Part shown: positions 38,630 to 48,005 of the stretch, piece by piece | Numbering within the stretch: position 1 is the first letter of the stretch | Layout: every line of letters begins with the position of its first letter | Assembly: GCA_913774625.1 (NCBI GenBank) | Contig: CAJYHL010000071.1 | Location: forward strand, 26,338-90,337 | Direction: 5' to 3' | Source of the DNA: an uncultured Acidovorax sp. | Lineage (GTDB): Bacteria; Pseudomonadota; Gammaproteobacteria; Burkholderiales; Burkholderiaceae_C | Length of the DNA: 64,000 bases | Position numbers and translations under genes: made by a program | Notes under the pieces: generated by a model | Database searches by the model: none | The model's input: only the letters and a program-made list of their open reading frames with translations | What the model was told of the DNA's origin: nothing

Positions 38630-39319
38630 TCAGAAGCGGAGGGTTTCCACGCCCTGAGCCGTGCCCAGCAGACACACATGGGCGCGTTGGTGCGCGAACA
38701 CGCCCACCGTGACGACGCCCGGCCACTGGTTCACGGCCGACTCGAACGCCAGCGGATCGCGGATGCCGAGGCCCCGCACATCCAGGATGTGCTGGCCGTT
38801 GTCCGTTACCAGCGGCCGGCCATCCTTCAGGCGGATCGTGGCCTCGCCCCCCTGGGCCTCGAAACGGCGCTGGATGTGCGCCGCCGCCATGGGAATGACC
38901 TCCACCGGCAGCGGGAAACCGCCCAGCACATCGACGCGCTTGGATGCATCCGCGATGCAGACGAAGCGCTTAGCCAGCGCCGCGACGATCTTCTCGCGCG
39001 TCAGGGCCGCACCGCCGCCCTTGATCATGTAGCCATTGCCATCGATCTCGTCCGCGCCGTCGATATAGACCGACAGGGACTCGACCTCGTTGGCGTCGAA
39101 GACCGGAATGCCCAGCTGCTCCAGGCGTTCCGTGCTCGCGCTGGAGCTGGATACGGCGCCGCGGATGCGGTCCTTCATGCCGCCCAACGCATCGATAAAC
39201 TTGTTGACGGTGGAGCCCGTGCCCACGCCGACGATCTCGCCGGGAACCACGTACTGCAGCGCCGCCTGGCCGACCAGGGTCTTGAGTTCGTCTTGGGTGA
39301 GGGATGGAGGTGTCGTCAT
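38630..39319 (-). CDS. rpiA: Ribose-5-phosphate isomerase A
   Basis: 229 residues. It interconverts ribose 5-phosphate and ribulose 5-phosphate in the pentose phosphate pathway. Family marks are [13 protein letters not shown] near the N-terminus, the active-site [13 protein letters not shown], and [16 protein letters not shown] 39319 gives a normal length; an in-frame ATG at 39364 would overlap pyrD. The gene is divergent from pyrD with only 34 nt between start codons, so their promoters must overlap. Confidence 0.95.
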   Translation of the reverse strand: MTTPPSLTQDELKTLVGQAALQYVVPGEIVGVGTGSTVNKFIDALGGMKDRIRGAVSSSSASTERLEQLGIPVFDANEVESLSVYIDGADEIDGNGYMIKGGGAALTREKIVAALAKRFVCIADASKRVDVLGGFPLPVEVIPMAAAHIQRRFEAQGGEATIRLKDGRPLVTDNGQHILDVRGLGIRDPLAFESAVNQWPGVVTVGVFAHQRAHVCLLGTAQGVETLRF

Positions 39320-39353
39320 GGGGGAAAATCGGAGTGAATCCCGAATTATCTCC

Positions 39354-40430
39354 ATGTCCCTCATCCCCTACTCCATCGCCCGCCCCATTCTCTTCCGCAT
39401 GGACCCGGAAGCCGCCCACGACCTGACGATGGACTGGCTGGCACGCGGCCAGCGCACGCCGCTGCAGCATGCCTGGGCGCAGCCCCGAGTAGATGACCCC
39501 ATCGAGCTGGCGGGCCTGCTGTTTCCCAACCGCGTCGGCATGGCGGCAGGGCTGGACAAGAACGCCCGCTGCATCGATGCGCTGGGCGCCATGGGCTTCG
39601 GCTTCGTCGAAGTGGGCACCGTGACGCCGCGCGCACAGCCCGGCAACCCCAAGCCGCGCATGTTCCGCCTGCCGCAGGCGCATGGGCTGATCAATCGCCT
39701 GGGGTTCAACAACCAGGGGCTCGACGCCTTCCTGCACAACGTGCAGGAGGCGCGCTTCCGCGAGAGCACGGGCGCCCGCCCCATGCTGCTGGGCCTGAAC
39801 ATCGGCAAGAACGCAAGCACGCCCATCGAACAGGCGACCAGCGATTACCTGGCCTGCCTGGACGGCGTGTTTCCCCATGCCGACTACGTCACGGTGAACA
39901 TCAGCTCGCCCAACACCCAGAACCTGCGCGCCCTGCAGAGCGACGAGGCGCTGGATTCCTTGCTGGGCGCCATCGCCGAGCGCCGCGAGACGCTGGCGCA
40001 GCAGCACCGGCGCGGCGACGGCACGGCACGGCGGGTGCCCATCTTCGTGAAGATCGCGCCGGATCTGGACGCGGCCCAGGTGGACGTGATCGCCGCCACG
40101 CTGCGTCGGCACGGCATGGACGGCGTGATCGCCACCAACACCACGGTATCGCGCGATGCGGTCCAGGGGCTGCAGCACGGAGCCGAAGCCGGCGGCCTGA
40201 GCGGATCGCCGGTGCTGGCCGCCAGCAACCGCGTGATCACCCAGCTGCGAGCCGCACTGGGCAGCGGCTTTCCCATCATCGGCGTGGGCGGGATCCTGAG
40301 CGCCGAGGACGCAGTGAGCAAGATCCGCGCTGGCGCGGACGTCGTGCAGATCTACACGGGCCTGATCTACGAAGGCCCGGCCCTGGTGACGCGCTGCGCA
40401 CAGGCCCTGCGCGCCTTGCGCAGCGCCTGA
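39354..40430 (+). CDS. pyrD: Dihydroorotate dehydrogenase (quinone), class 2
   Basis: 358 residues. It oxidises dihydroorotate to orotate with FMN and passes electrons to membrane quinone, a step of pyrimidine synthesis. The N-terminal amphipathic region ([21 protein letters not shown]) is typical of the membrane-associated class 2. Other marks are [34 protein letters not shown] with the catalytic Ser region, and [15 protein letters not shown] with the FMN phosphate loop. Full length. Confidence 0.96.
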   Translation: MSLIPYSIARPILFRMDPEAAHDLTMDWLARGQRTPLQHAWAQPRVDDPIELAGLLFPNRVGMAAGLDKNARCIDALGAMGFGFVEVGTVTPRAQPGNPKPRMFRLPQAHGLINRLGFNNQGLDAFLHNVQEARFRESTGARPMLLGLNIGKNASTPIEQATSDYLACLDGVFPHADYVTVNISSPNTQNLRALQSDEALDSLLGAIAERRETLAQQHRRGDGTARRVPIFVKIAPDLDAAQVDVIAATLRRHGMDGVIATNTTVSRDAVQGLQHGAEAGGLSGSPVLAASNRVITQLRAALGSGFPIIGVGGILSAEDAVSKIRAGADVVQIYTGLIYEGPALVTRCAQALRALRSA

Positions 40431-40468
40431 CTCGCCTTCCACGGCAGAGGTTCGAGCGCAAAAAAAAC

Positions 40469-40493
40469 ATGGGCCGCTCGAAGAGCGGCCCAT
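40469..40493 (-). terminator. Terminator of the minus-strand yqjDEK-like operon
   Basis: CATGGGCCGCTC and GAGCGGCCCATG form a perfect 12-bp stem with a 1-nt loop (or GAA in part). On the minus strand it is followed by eight T. It lies between the convergent pyrD and yqjK-like genes and may also stop pyrD transcripts. Confidence 0.9.
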
Positions 40494-40531
40494 GGAATAC
40501 GGTCAAAGCGGGCGACAAACGCCCCGGCTGA

Positions 40532-40849
40532 CTAGCGCCGGAAGCGGCTGACCAGCGGCAGCACGAAGCCGGCCCAGCGCACCAGACGCGACGGACCAGC
40601 CACGACGGCCGCGGCCGCAGCCACGGCGACCGCCATCGGGTGCAACCGCGCGAAAGCGATCAGCCGTGCCGACAACGGCGCATCCGGATCGACCGAATGC
40701 TGCTCCTCGCGCAAGGCCAGAGCCTGGCGCCGCGCAGCACTGCGCGCATGCAGACGTTCGCGCTGCTGTTCGATGCGCTCGAGCACCTTGCGCTGCTCGG
40801 CGCTGGGTTCGGGCAACAGGAGTTGGTTTTCGGGGGATGCCGTGCTCAC
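40532..40849 (-). CDS. YqjK-like protein
   Basis: 105 residues. The N-terminal half is rich in Arg, Gln and Glu (EQQRERLHARSAARRQALALREE) and likely helical; a hydrophobic segment (HPMAVAVAAAAAVVAGPSRL) follows, ending in a basic tail. This matches the YqjK-like third gene that usually follows yqjD and yqjE. The start is GTG 40849, overlapping the stop of the preceding gene in GTGA. Function unknown; the cluster is probably envelope-associated. Confidence 0.7.
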   Translation of the reverse strand: MSTASPENQLLLPEPSAEQRKVLERIEQQRERLHARSAARRQALALREEQHSVDPDAPLSARLIAFARLHPMAVAVAAAAAVVAGPSRLVRWAGFVLPLVSRFRR

Positions 40850-41241
40850 AGCCGCTCCTTGATGAGTCGCCAGTCGGTGGCGATTTCCCGCCGGGTCAGC
40901 GCGAATGCATTGCCCGCCTTGCGTGCCACCGACACCAGCAATGCCAGCACCAGCGCCCAGACGACGAGCCAGCCGCCGGCAAGCAGCCAGGCCGCGGCAA
41001 CGCGATGGGGTGTGTCCCAGAACTGGACGACCACAGCGATCGACAGCATGGTCAGCGCCACCACCGTGATGCCGCCCAGAGCCACTGTGAACACGAGCAG
41101 CAGCGCAAGGCGGCGCTTTTCGTCCGCCCACTCCAGCCGGGCAAGATCGAGCCGGTCTTCGGCGGCGATGGCCGCCTCCATGACGTTGGCGCGCCAGCGC
41201 GCAATCCATCCTTCCATTCCGAGAAGGGAAATCCAGTTCAT
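40846..41241 (-). CDS. Phage holin family / YqjE-like membrane protein
   Basis: 131 residues with two long hydrophobic segments (LALLLVFTVALGGITVVALT and AAWLLAGGWLVVWALVLALL) separated by a short polar loop, the layout of the YqjE/holin-X family. The N-terminal amphipathic helix contains EDRLDLARLEWADEKRR. Despite the family name there is no phage context. It sits between the DUF883 and YqjK-like genes and overlaps the latter. Confidence 0.8.
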   Translation of the reverse strand: MNWISLLGMEGWIARWRANVMEAAIAAEDRLDLARLEWADEKRRLALLLVFTVALGGITVVALTMLSIAVVVQFWDTPHRVAAAWLLAGGWLVVWALVLALLVSVARKAGNAFALTRREIATDWRLIKERL

Positions 41242-41294
41242 GCGCGGCGCTCCTGCGTCATCGGTTCAGGCGGTGTGCGTGCTGCAGCAGCCAA

Positions 41295-41603
41295 TCAGCG
41301 ACGAGCCAGCAGGAAGCCGACCAGGGCGCCCACGGCCAGCGCAGCGCTGGCGACGCGCCACGGTTCGTCGTGCGCATAACGGTCAGCTGCGCGGGCTGCC
41401 TCCTTCGCCTGGTAGGTGGCATCCTGGGCCACGCGGACGGCGGAGTCGCGCACGGAATGGATACCGTCATCCAGACGCTGGCGCAGCTGCTTGATTTCGG
41501 GAACGCCGTCCAGATCCTTGCTGGACAGCAGGCCCTTCAGATCGGAGACCAGCTTGTCCAGTTCACGTTGAGCGGTGGAGACGGTTTCGGAAGCAGAAGA
41601 CAT
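41295..41603 (-). CDS. DUF883 family protein (ElaB/YqjD-like)
   Basis: 102 residues. A long predicted helix with LDKLVSDLKGLLSSKD and RQRLDDGIHSVRDSA is followed by a single C-terminal membrane anchor (VASAALAVGALVGFLLARR). In E. coli the ElaB/YqjD proteins anchor to the inner membrane and associate with ribosomes in stationary phase. ATG 41603 has AGAAAGGG upstream. First gene of the three-gene yqjDEK-like operon. Confidence 0.88.
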   Translation of the reverse strand: MSSASETVSTAQRELDKLVSDLKGLLSSKDLDGVPEIKQLRQRLDDGIHSVRDSAVRVAQDATYQAKEAARAADRYAHDEPWRVASAALAVGALVGFLLARR

Positions 41604-41742
41604 AGACAAACCCTTTCTTGTAGTAGGTCACAACGGTAATCCGCCCCTCATCCGGGAGGTGTAGGCGGATGACCTATCTTAGAACGGGTTCACGCACCCA
41701 CAAGATGGCACAGCTGCATAAGCCTCCTCGCTCCGACGCAGG

Positions 41743-42888
41743 TCAATGAGTGCGCGAGCCGGAGCTTCGTGCTTCAGTGCTGGGCACCGATGCCAATACA
41801 CCTTCAGCCACCCAATCGCCCAGCGCAAGCGCACTCGTGAGGCCCGGCGACTCGATGCCAAACAGCTGGACCAGGCCGGGCACGCCGTGTTCGGCCGGTC
41901 CTTGCACCAGGAAATCCGCAGCGGGTTCGCCGGGGCCGTGGATCTTGGGGCGCATGCCGGCGTAGCCCGGCAACAGTGCGCCGTCGGGCAGCTGCGGCCA
42001 ATACTTGCGCACCTCGGCATAGAAGCCGAGCGCGCGGTCCGGGTCCACCTCCAGGTCGTCAGGACGATCCACCCACTCCACATCCGGCCCGAACTTGGTC
42101 TGGCCTCCCAGATCGATGGTCAGATGCACCCCCAGGCCCGCCGCCTCGGGCACCGGATAGACCAGGCGGGAAAAAGGCGCGCGGCCTGCGAGCGTGAAAT
42201 AGCTGCCCTTGGCATAGTGCGCCTGGGGGACATGGCGCGCGTCCAGCCCCTCGATGCGGGCGGCCAGGGCTGGCGCCCCCAGGCCCGCGGCATTGACCAC
42301 GGTGCGCGCGAGCAGCTCGGTGCCGTCCTGCGTGCGCAGCGCGATGCCGCCGGCAAGCACGCGCATGGACTCCACTGGCGAATGGAACACCACGGCGCCA
42401 CCAGCATTCTCCAGGTCGCCCTGCAGGGCGAGCATCAGGGCGTGGCTGTCGATGATGCCGGTTTCGGGGGACAGCAAGGCAGCCAAGCATTCGAGCTGAG
42501 GCTCCAGCTGCTGGGCCTGCGCCCGGCTCAACCAGGCCAGGCCCTCTACACCATTGGCGAGAGCTCGGCGCTCCACGTCGCGCAGCGCGGGTAATTGGGC
42601 TTCGGAAGTGGCGACTATGAGCTTGCCGCAACGGCGGTGCGGCACATGCCGTTCGGCGCAATACGCATAGAGCAGTTCGCGGCCCCGCACGCAAAGCCGC
42701 GCCTTGAGCGATCCCTGGGGGTAATAGATGCCGGCGTGGATGACCTCGCTGTTGCGGGAACTCGTGCCCGTTCCGATGGCGCCGGCCGCCTCCAGCACCA
42801 GCACGTCCCACCCCTGCAATGCCAGCGCCCGGGCCACGGCCAGGCCTACGACGCCAGCCCCCACCACCACGCAATCCGCCTGATCCAT
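41743..42888 (-). CDS. FAD-dependent oxidoreductase, L-2-hydroxyglutarate oxidase-like
   Basis: 381 residues of the DAO/LhgO family. The FAD-binding Rossmann motif is [20 protein letters not shown] at the N-terminus, followed by [17 protein letters not shown], a segment characteristic of L-2-hydroxyglutarate dehydrogenase/oxidase relatives. Further marks are [13 protein letters not shown] and HYAKGSYF, and the C-terminal [19 protein letters not shown] closes the FAD site. ATG 42888 is chosen; an ATG 12 nt earlier is possible. The substrate assignment is by family only. Confidence 0.86.
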   Translation of the reverse strand: MDQADCVVVGAGVVGLAVARALALQGWDVLVLEAAGAIGTGTSSRNSEVIHAGIYYPQGSLKARLCVRGRELLYAYCAERHVPHRRCGKLIVATSEAQLPALRDVERRALANGVEGLAWLSRAQAQQLEPQLECLAALLSPETGIIDSHALMLALQGDLENAGGAVVFHSPVESMRVLAGGIALRTQDGTELLARTVVNAAGLGAPALAARIEGLDARHVPQAHYAKGSYFTLAGRAPFSRLVYPVPEAAGLGVHLTIDLGGQTKFGPDVEWVDRPDDLEVDPDRALGFYAEVRKYWPQLPDGALLPGYAGMRPKIHGPGEPAADFLVQGPAEHGVPGLVQLFGIESPGLTSALALGDWVAEGVLASVPSTEARSSGSRTH

Positions 42889-43014
42889 GCCCGCCTCCAC
42901 ATCGACTTTGCCAAGCGTGCATTGTTGCTGCGTGCTGACGGCTTGCGCAAATACCGGCGGGCAGCAGCGCGGCTAGGGCAATCGTTTCGAAAACGCTTCG
43001 AGCAGACGCAAAAA

Positions 43015-43033
43015 AGCCCGCATGAAGCGGGCT
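43015..43033 (-). terminator. Terminator of the first tRNA-Val
   Basis: AGCCCGC, loop, GCGGGCT followed on the minus strand by a T run, 16 nt after the tRNA 3' end. Confidence 0.85.
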
Positions 43034-43048
43034 GATCTGCCAAAAATC

Positions 43049-43123
43049 TGGTGGGTCGCAGAGGGGTCGAACCTCTGACCCCCGCCGTGTGAAGGCGGTG
43101 CTCTACCACTGAGCTAGCGACCC
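43049..43123 (-). tRNA. tRNA-Val (anticodon CAC)
   Basis: 75 nt including the encoded CCA. The acceptor stem is GGGTCGC/GCGACCC, the D-arm GCTCAGTGGTAGAGC, the anticodon stem CCGCC/GGCGG with loop TTCACAC giving anticodon CAC, and the T-arm AGAGGTTCGACCCCTCT. A TATAAT box on the minus strand (43148-43143) lies about 20 nt upstream. Confidence 0.95.
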
Positions 43124-43142
43124 GGATTTTCGTTAAGCCTCA

Positions 43143-43148
43143 CATTAT
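43143..43148 (-). promoter_or_regulatory. -10 box of the first tRNA-Val
   Basis: A perfect TATAAT on the minus strand, 20 nt from the tRNA 5' end. The expected -35 position has only a weak match. Confidence 0.6.
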
Positions 43149-43300
43149 ATCCATCTTTTACCGTCCTTCAGGCAGCGCCGCGCATTTCGTTGACTGCAAC
43201 GACGAACATCGAGCAAGAAGGCAGGCCTGCCCCTGGCGAGCCGAACAGGAGTGCCCTGGCGCACAAGGCAACCGCCCCTCCACTCCAAGCAATGAGCGGA

Positions 43301-43343
43301 AAAACAAAAGCCTCGCAGGCTGAACACCTGCGAGGCTTTTTTT
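43301..43343. terminator. Bidirectional terminator after the second tRNA-Val
   Basis: GCCTCGCAGG and CCTGCGAGGC form a 10-bp stem. Both strands carry a T-rich tract, so it can end the minus-strand tRNA transcript and would also stop plus-strand transcription. Confidence 0.85.
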
Positions 43344-43348
43344 GAATC

Positions 43349-43423
43349 TGGTGGGTGATACATGGATCGAACATGTGACCCCTGCCGTGTGAAGGCAGTG
43401 CTCTACCGCTGAGCTAATCACCC
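43349..43423 (-). tRNA. tRNA-Val (anticodon CAC), second copy
   Basis: 75 nt with encoded CCA. Acceptor GGGTGAT/ATCACCC, D-arm GCTCAGCGGTAGAGC, anticodon stem CTGCC/GGCAG around the same TTCACAC loop, T-arm ACATGTTCGATCCATGT. It shares the anticodon with the first copy but differs in acceptor, anticodon and T stems, so it is a paralogue rather than a recent duplicate. It lies just downstream of dnaQ. Confidence 0.94.
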
Positions 43424-43465
43424 CAGTTGTCTTTGCGACAAGACTTAGATTATTGCACAGATTTT

Positions 43466-44185
43466 TCAGTTCGCAGGCAAAGCCTTCCAAATTGTTTTGC
43501 CGCCGCTGGCCTTGTCGATCTGGGCCAGCGTGGCTTCGTGCTCGGCCAGCTCCTCGTCGCTGGCGCGCAGCACCTGCAAGGAGATACGGCTCAGATCGAT
43601 GGGCGCGACCTTGAGGCTGCCGCCCCCCTCTTCCTCCTGCGCCTCGTCGGCGATCAGCAGGGCATCCTGTCCTCGGGTGAGGTTGATGTACACATCGGCC
43701 AGCAGCTCGGCATCGAGCAAGGCGCCGTGCAGGGTCCGGCTGGAGTTGTCCACGCCCAGGCGGTCGCACAGGGCATCGAGCGAATTCCGCTTGCCCGGAT
43801 ACATCTCCTTGGCCATGGCCAGGGTGTCGGTGATGCCGGCGACGAAACTGCCGAAGGGCGGCCGGCCGGTCAGCTCCAGCTCCTTGTTGAGGAAGCCGAC
43901 GTCGAAGGCCGCGTTGTGGATGATGATCTCGGCACCCTGCAGGTACTGCAGGATCTCCTCGGCCATGTCCGCGAACTTGGGCTTGTCCTTCAGGAATTCG
44001 TTGCTGATGCCGTGGACCTTGAGCGCGTCCTCATGGCTGTCGCGGCCCGGGTTGAAGTACAGGTGCAGGTTGTTGCCGGTGAGCTTGCGGTTGAGCAGCT
44101 CCACGCAGCCCAGTTCGATGATGCGGTCGCCGCCCTCGGCCGACAGGCCGGTGGTTTCCGTATCGAGAACGATCTGACGCGACAT
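43466..44185 (-). CDS. dnaQ: DNA polymerase III epsilon subunit (proofreading exonuclease)
   Basis: 239 residues. It removes mismatched 3' nucleotides in the replisome. The DEDDh exonuclease residues are Asp8 and Glu10 in LDTETTGL, Asp in HNAAFDVGFL, and His/Asp in TLHGALLDAELLADVY. The C-terminal ~60 residues are the polymerase-alpha-binding tail, Glu-rich here (AQEEEGGG). It follows fdx with overlapping stop/start codons at 44185, so it may be transcribed with the isc genes. Confidence 0.96.
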   Translation of the reverse strand: MSRQIVLDTETTGLSAEGGDRIIELGCVELLNRKLTGNNLHLYFNPGRDSHEDALKVHGISNEFLKDKPKFADMAEEILQYLQGAEIIIHNAAFDVGFLNKELELTGRPPFGSFVAGITDTLAMAKEMYPGKRNSLDALCDRLGVDNSSRTLHGALLDAELLADVYINLTRGQDALLIADEAQEEEGGGSLKVAPIDLSRISLQVLRASDEELAEHEATLAQIDKASGGKTIWKALPAN

Positions 44186-44523
44186 CAGTGGTTTTCCTTG
44201 GCGTGGTTGATGGTGTACTTGGGAATCTCCACCGTCACATCGGCCTGCGCCAGGATGGCCTGGCAGGACAGGCGCGACTGCGGCTCCAGGCCCCAGGCAC
44301 GGTCCAGCAGGTCTTCCTCCTCCTCTTCGGCCTCGTTGAGCGATTCCAGGCCCTGGCGCACGATGACGTGGCAGGTCGTGCAGGCGCAGCTCATGTCGCA
44401 GGCGTGTTCGATCTTGATGCCGTTGTCCAGCAGTGCCTCGCAGATCGAGGTGCCGGCGGGCGCGGAGATTTCGGTGCCGGAGGGGCAGTATTCGGCGTGG
44501 GGAAGAATCTTGATGACGGGCAT
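44185..44523 (-). CDS. fdx: ISC-type 2Fe-2S ferredoxin
   Basis: 112 residues. It supplies electrons for iron-sulfur cluster assembly. The cluster ligands Cys42, Cys48, Cys51 and Cys87 sit at the same positions as in E. coli Fdx, with an extra Cys46 in ACDMSCACTTC. A Glu-rich stretch (NEAEEEEEDLL) follows. Last gene of the isc operon; iscX, which follows fdx in E. coli, is replaced by dnaQ. Confidence 0.95.
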   Translation of the reverse strand: MPVIKILPHAEYCPSGTEISAPAGTSICEALLDNGIKIEHACDMSCACTTCHVIVRQGLESLNEAEEEEEDLLDRAWGLEPQSRLSCQAILAQADVTVEIPKYTINHAKENH

Positions 44524-44561
44524 GGGGCTCGGTGTTCTTGGGGTCTGGAAAACAGCGCGGA

Positions 44562-46442
44562 TCAGAGCTTATCGACGTTCTTGCCGGCCAGCGCCTCGCG
44601 GATGCCGCGGTTCATGCGCTGGGCCGCGAACGCCTCCGTGCCCTTGGCCAGGGCCTGGGTGGCGGCCTCGATGGCGGCGGCGTCCTCCGACGCATCGCGC
44701 AGCGCCTTCAGCTGGCGCATCAGGCCGTCGATGGCCACGCGCTCCGGTTCGCCCAGCACATCGCCGTCGGCCTGCAGGGCGCTTTCCGTCGCCATGAGCA
44801 TGCGGTCGGCATCCACACGGGCTTCGACCAGGGCACGGGTGCGCACGTCCTGCTGCGCGGTGGCGAAGCCTTCCTGCAGCATGCGCGCGATCTCGTCGTC
44901 CGAAAGGCCGTAGGAGGGCTTCACATCGATGCGCGCCTCGACGCCGCTGGCCTGCTCGCGCGCGCTGACGCTCAGCAGGCCGTCGGCATCGACGGTGAAG
45001 GTGACGCGGATGCGCGCCGCGCCTGCGGCCATGGGAGGAATGCCGCGCAGCTCGAAGCGGGCCAGGCTGCGGCAATCCGCCACCAGGTCGCGTTCGCCCT
45101 GCACCACATGGATCGCCAGCGCCGTCTGGCCGTCCTTGTAGGTGGTGAAGTCCTGCGCCTTGGCCGTGGGAATGGTCTCGTTGCGGCCGACGATGCGCTC
45201 GACCAGCCCCCCCATGGTCTCGATGCCCAGCGACAGCGGGATCACGTCGAGCAGCAGCAGATCGCCCGCTGCGTTGTTGCCCGCCAGTTGGTTCGCCTGG
45301 ATGGCAGCGCCCAGCGCCACCACCTCGTCGGGATTGAGATTGGTCAGCGGCTCCTTGCCGAAGAAATCGGCCACGGCCTGGCGGATCTGCGGCATGCGGG
45401 TCGAACCGCCCACCAGCACCACGCCCTGGACCTCGTCCTTTTGCAGCCGGGCGTCGCGCAGCGCGCGGCGCACGGCGGCGAGCGACCGAGCCGTCAGTTC
45501 GGACGTGGCGGCGTCGAAATCCTGCCGCGTGACATCGAATCGCACCTCTGCGCCTGCGATGGCTGCACTGAATGCTACCTTTTCGGTAGCAGTCAGCGCC
45601 TCCTTGCAGGTTCGCGCAGCCACGCGGGCCGCCGACTTGTCCTGGGGCGTGGCGGCCTGCAGGCCGAGCCGGCCCAGCACCCATTCGACCAAGGCCGCGT
45701 CGTAGTCGTCGCCGCCCAGCGCCGAATCGCCGCCAGTGGAGATGACCTCGAAGACCCCTTGCGTCAGTCGCAGGATGGAGATGTCGAAGGTGCCGCCGCC
45801 CAGGTCGTACACCGCATAGACGCCTTCAGAGCCGTTGTCCAGCCCGTAGGCTATGGCCGCAGCCGTGGGCTCGTTGATGAGGCGCAGCAGGTTGAGCCCG
45901 GCCAGTCGTGCCGCATCCTTGGTGGCTTGGCGCTGGGCATCGTCGAAATAGGCCGGCACGGTGATGACGGCACCGTACAGGTCGTCGTTGAAGGTGTCTT
46001 CCGCACGGTAGCGCAGCGTGGCGAGGATCTCCGCGCTGACTTCGACCGGCGACTTCACGCCGCCTGCCGTGGCCAAGGCCACCATGCCGCTGCCGGGTGC
46101 ATCGGCAGCAGCGGCCTGCGTGAAGTCGTAGGGCAGCTTCTCGCGACCGGCGATGTCGGCGAGGCCCCGGCCCATGAAGCGCTTGACCGACACGATGGTA
46201 TTGACCGGATCGGACGCCTGGGCCTCGAGCGCGTCGAAGCCGATCTTGCGCCCTCCTCCTTCCAGGTAGCGCACGGCGGACGGCAGCAGCACGCGGCCCG
46301 CATCGTCGGGCAGGCATTCGGCCACGCCATTGCGCACGGCGGCCACCAGCGAATGGGTGGTGCCCAGGTCGATGCCGACGGCGATGCGCCGTTGATGCGG
46401 GTCGGGGGATTGCCCCGGTTCGGAAATCTGCAGAAGCGCCAT
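44562..46442 (-). CDS. hscA: Fe-S assembly chaperone HscA (Hsp70 family)
   Basis: 626 residues. This dedicated Hsp70 binds the LPPVK motif of IscU with HscB. The nucleotide domain starts at [15 protein letters not shown], with [26 protein letters not shown] and [12 protein letters not shown]; the substrate domain contains [21 protein letters not shown] 46442 gives the usual length. A 178-nt gap separates it from hscB, unusually long for this operon, so a secondary promoter is possible. A GCTAC-N7-GTAGC palindrome lies in the coding sequence at 45574-45590. Confidence 0.95.
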   Translation of the reverse strand: MALLQISEPGQSPDPHQRRIAVGIDLGTTHSLVAAVRNGVAECLPDDAGRVLLPSAVRYLEGGGRKIGFDALEAQASDPVNTIVSVKRFMGRGLADIAGREKLPYDFTQAAAADAPGSGMVALATAGGVKSPVEVSAEILATLRYRAEDTFNDDLYGAVITVPAYFDDAQRQATKDAARLAGLNLLRLINEPTAAAIAYGLDNGSEGVYAVYDLGGGTFDISILRLTQGVFEVISTGGDSALGGDDYDAALVEWVLGRLGLQAATPQDKSAARVAARTCKEALTATEKVAFSAAIAGAEVRFDVTRQDFDAATSELTARSLAAVRRALRDARLQKDEVQGVVLVGGSTRMPQIRQAVADFFGKEPLTNLNPDEVVALGAAIQANQLAGNNAAGDLLLLDVIPLSLGIETMGGLVERIVGRNETIPTAKAQDFTTYKDGQTALAIHVVQGERDLVADCRSLARFELRGIPPMAAGAARIRVTFTVDADGLLSVSAREQASGVEARIDVKPSYGLSDDEIARMLQEGFATAQQDVRTRALVEARVDADRMLMATESALQADGDVLGEPERVAIDGLMRQLKALRDASEDAAAIEAATQALAKGTEAFAAQRMNRGIREALAGKNVDKL

Positions 46443-46620
46443 GTGGATGGGTGGTGTTTTGGGGAGAAGCTGCGCACCTCGCCGATCGTCGATGGCCGAT
46501 CGGCCGGCACTGCGCGCGTTCGTTCTCTGTACTTGATCTGTGCGTGTATGCGAGAGGGATATGGACGTGCCGGAGCGGCTGCCGAGCCTGGGGCCGGCGG
46601 CGCTCGCATTCCTGCCCTGG

Positions 46621-47139
46621 CTATTGTCCCAGTTGCTCCCGGCGTGCCTCGATGTCCTGGCCAAAACGCGCAATGAACATGAGGGCTCTGACCTCCTGCG
46701 CGGCAGCGGCATAGTCCGCACGCTCGTCGATGAGCTGCCGGCAGCGCGCTATCGCAGCGGCCTGGGACTGCGCCACATCCCTGTCGAGCGCATCGAATTC
46801 GGCCGCACTACCCGCCTCCTCCAGCGCCTCGCGCCATTCCATCTGTTGCATCAGGAAAGCGGCGGGCATGGCGGTGTTGTCTTCCGCTCGGATGGGGGCT
46901 CCATGCAGTTCGCACAGATAGGCCGCGCGGCGCAGCGGATCCTTCAGGCGCTGGTAGGCCTCGTTGATGCGCACCGACCACTGCATGGCCACGCGCTGGG
47001 CCGCGCCGCCCTGCGCGGCGAAACGGTCTGGGTGCGCCTCGCGCTGCAGCGCCTTCCAGCGCGCATCCAGCGCGGCGCGGTCCTGTTCGAAGCGCTTGGG
47101 CACGTCGAACAGTTCAAAGTCGTCGGATTGGAGATTCAT
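46621..47139 (-). CDS. hscB: Fe-S assembly co-chaperone HscB (J-protein)
   Basis: 172 residues. The N-terminal J domain ([20 protein letters not shown]) contains the catalytic HPD in EAHPDRF that stimulates HscA ATPase; the C-terminal helical part ([15 protein letters not shown]) is the IscU-binding bundle typical of HscB. ATG 47139 is chosen over an extended in-frame start at 47265 because the family begins at this point. Confidence 0.94.
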   Translation of the reverse strand: MNLQSDDFELFDVPKRFEQDRAALDARWKALQREAHPDRFAAQGGAAQRVAMQWSVRINEAYQRLKDPLRRAAYLCELHGAPIRAEDNTAMPAAFLMQQMEWREALEEAGSAAEFDALDRDVAQSQAAAIARCRQLIDERADYAAAAQEVRALMFIARFGQDIEARREQLGQ

Positions 47140-47227
47140 CGGATAGGCCTGTGGCGCGCGATGATGGAAAAAACCGCCAGCGCTGGGGGCGTTGGCGGTC
47201 ACAGTGGTCAGCGTGGCGAAAGCGGGC

Positions 47228-47551
47228 TCAGACGCGGAAGCTCTCCCCGCAGCCGCAGCGATCACGCTCGTTGGGGTTGTTGAACTTGAAGCCTTCGTTC
47301 AGGCCTTCGCGCACGAAATCGAGCTCGGTACCGTCGATGTAGGCCAGGCTCTTGGGGTCGATCAGCACCTTCACTCCGTGGTTCTCGAAGACCAGGTCTT
47401 CCGGTTCCTGCGAATCCACGTATTCCAGCTTGTACGCCAGGCCCGAGCACCCCGTGGTCTTCACGCCCAGGCGCACGCCTACACCCTTGCCACGGCGGCT
47501 CAGGTAGCGGTTGACGTGCCGTGCAGCGGCTTCTGTCAGGGTGATGGCCAT
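47228..47551 (-). CDS. iscA: Iron-sulfur cluster assembly A-type carrier
   Basis: 107 residues. The three conserved cysteines are in [15 protein letters not shown] and RCGCGESF, the ligands for iron or a Fe-S cluster in A-type carriers. The frame opens with [17 protein letters not shown] at ATG 47551, two nucleotides beyond the iscU stop region, so the two are tightly coupled. Confidence 0.95.
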   Translation of the reverse strand: MAITLTEAAARHVNRYLSRRGKGVGVRLGVKTTGCSGLAYKLEYVDSQEPEDLVFENHGVKVLIDPKSLAYIDGTELDFVREGLNEGFKFNNPNERDRCGCGESFRV

Positions 47552-47555
47552 GGCG

Positions 47556-47975
47556 TCAGGCAGCTTGCGCGTCGGTGGTGGAAGTGGCGGCGGTGGCGTG
47601 CTTGGTCTTGTAGTCCAGCACGGCAGCCTTGATGGCATCTTCCGCCAGGATGGAGCAATGCACCTTCACGGGCGGCAGCGCCAGCTCTTCGGCGATCTGG
47701 CTGTTCTTCAGCGCAGCCGCTTCGTCCAGCGTCTTGCCCTTGACCCATTCGGTCACCAGCGACGACGAGGCGATAGCCGAGCCGCAGCCGTAGGTCTTGA
47801 AGCGGGCGTCTTCGATCACGCCGGTTTCGGGATTCACCTTGATCTGCAGCTTCATCACGTCGCCACAGGCCGGTGCGCCGACCATGCCGGTGCCCACGGA
47901 TTCGTCGCCCTTGTCGAACGAGCCCACGTTGCGCGGGTTCTCGTAATGGTCGATCACTTTGTCGGAATAAGCCAT
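47556..47975 (-). CDS. iscU: Fe-S cluster scaffold
   Basis: 139 residues. Cys37, Cys64 and Cys107 (with His106) bind the nascent cluster and match the E. coli scaffold; the HscA recognition motif [16 protein letters not shown] is intact. The C-terminal tail ([14 protein letters not shown]) is about ten residues longer than usual. ATG 47975 begins with [18 protein letters not shown], the standard N-terminus. Confidence 0.96.
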   Translation of the reverse strand: MAYSDKVIDHYENPRNVGSFDKGDESVGTGMVGAPACGDVMKLQIKVNPETGVIEDARFKTYGCGSAIASSSLVTEWVKGKTLDEAAALKNSQIAEELALPPVKVHCSILAEDAIKAAVLDYKTKHATAATSTTDAQAA

Positions 47976-48005
47976 GATGTCTACCTCTTCAATTCTTCGC
48001 TTCAA

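Noticed and set aside
40846..41241. Holin-family name suggesting a prophage
   Set aside because: The neighbours are the yqjD- and yqjK-like genes; no phage structural or lysis genes are nearby.
45574..45590. GCTAC-N7-GTAGC palindrome inside hscA
   Set aside because: Not listed as a repeat copy because it lies in conserved coding sequence and has a changed arm; kept only as a remark in the repeat finding.
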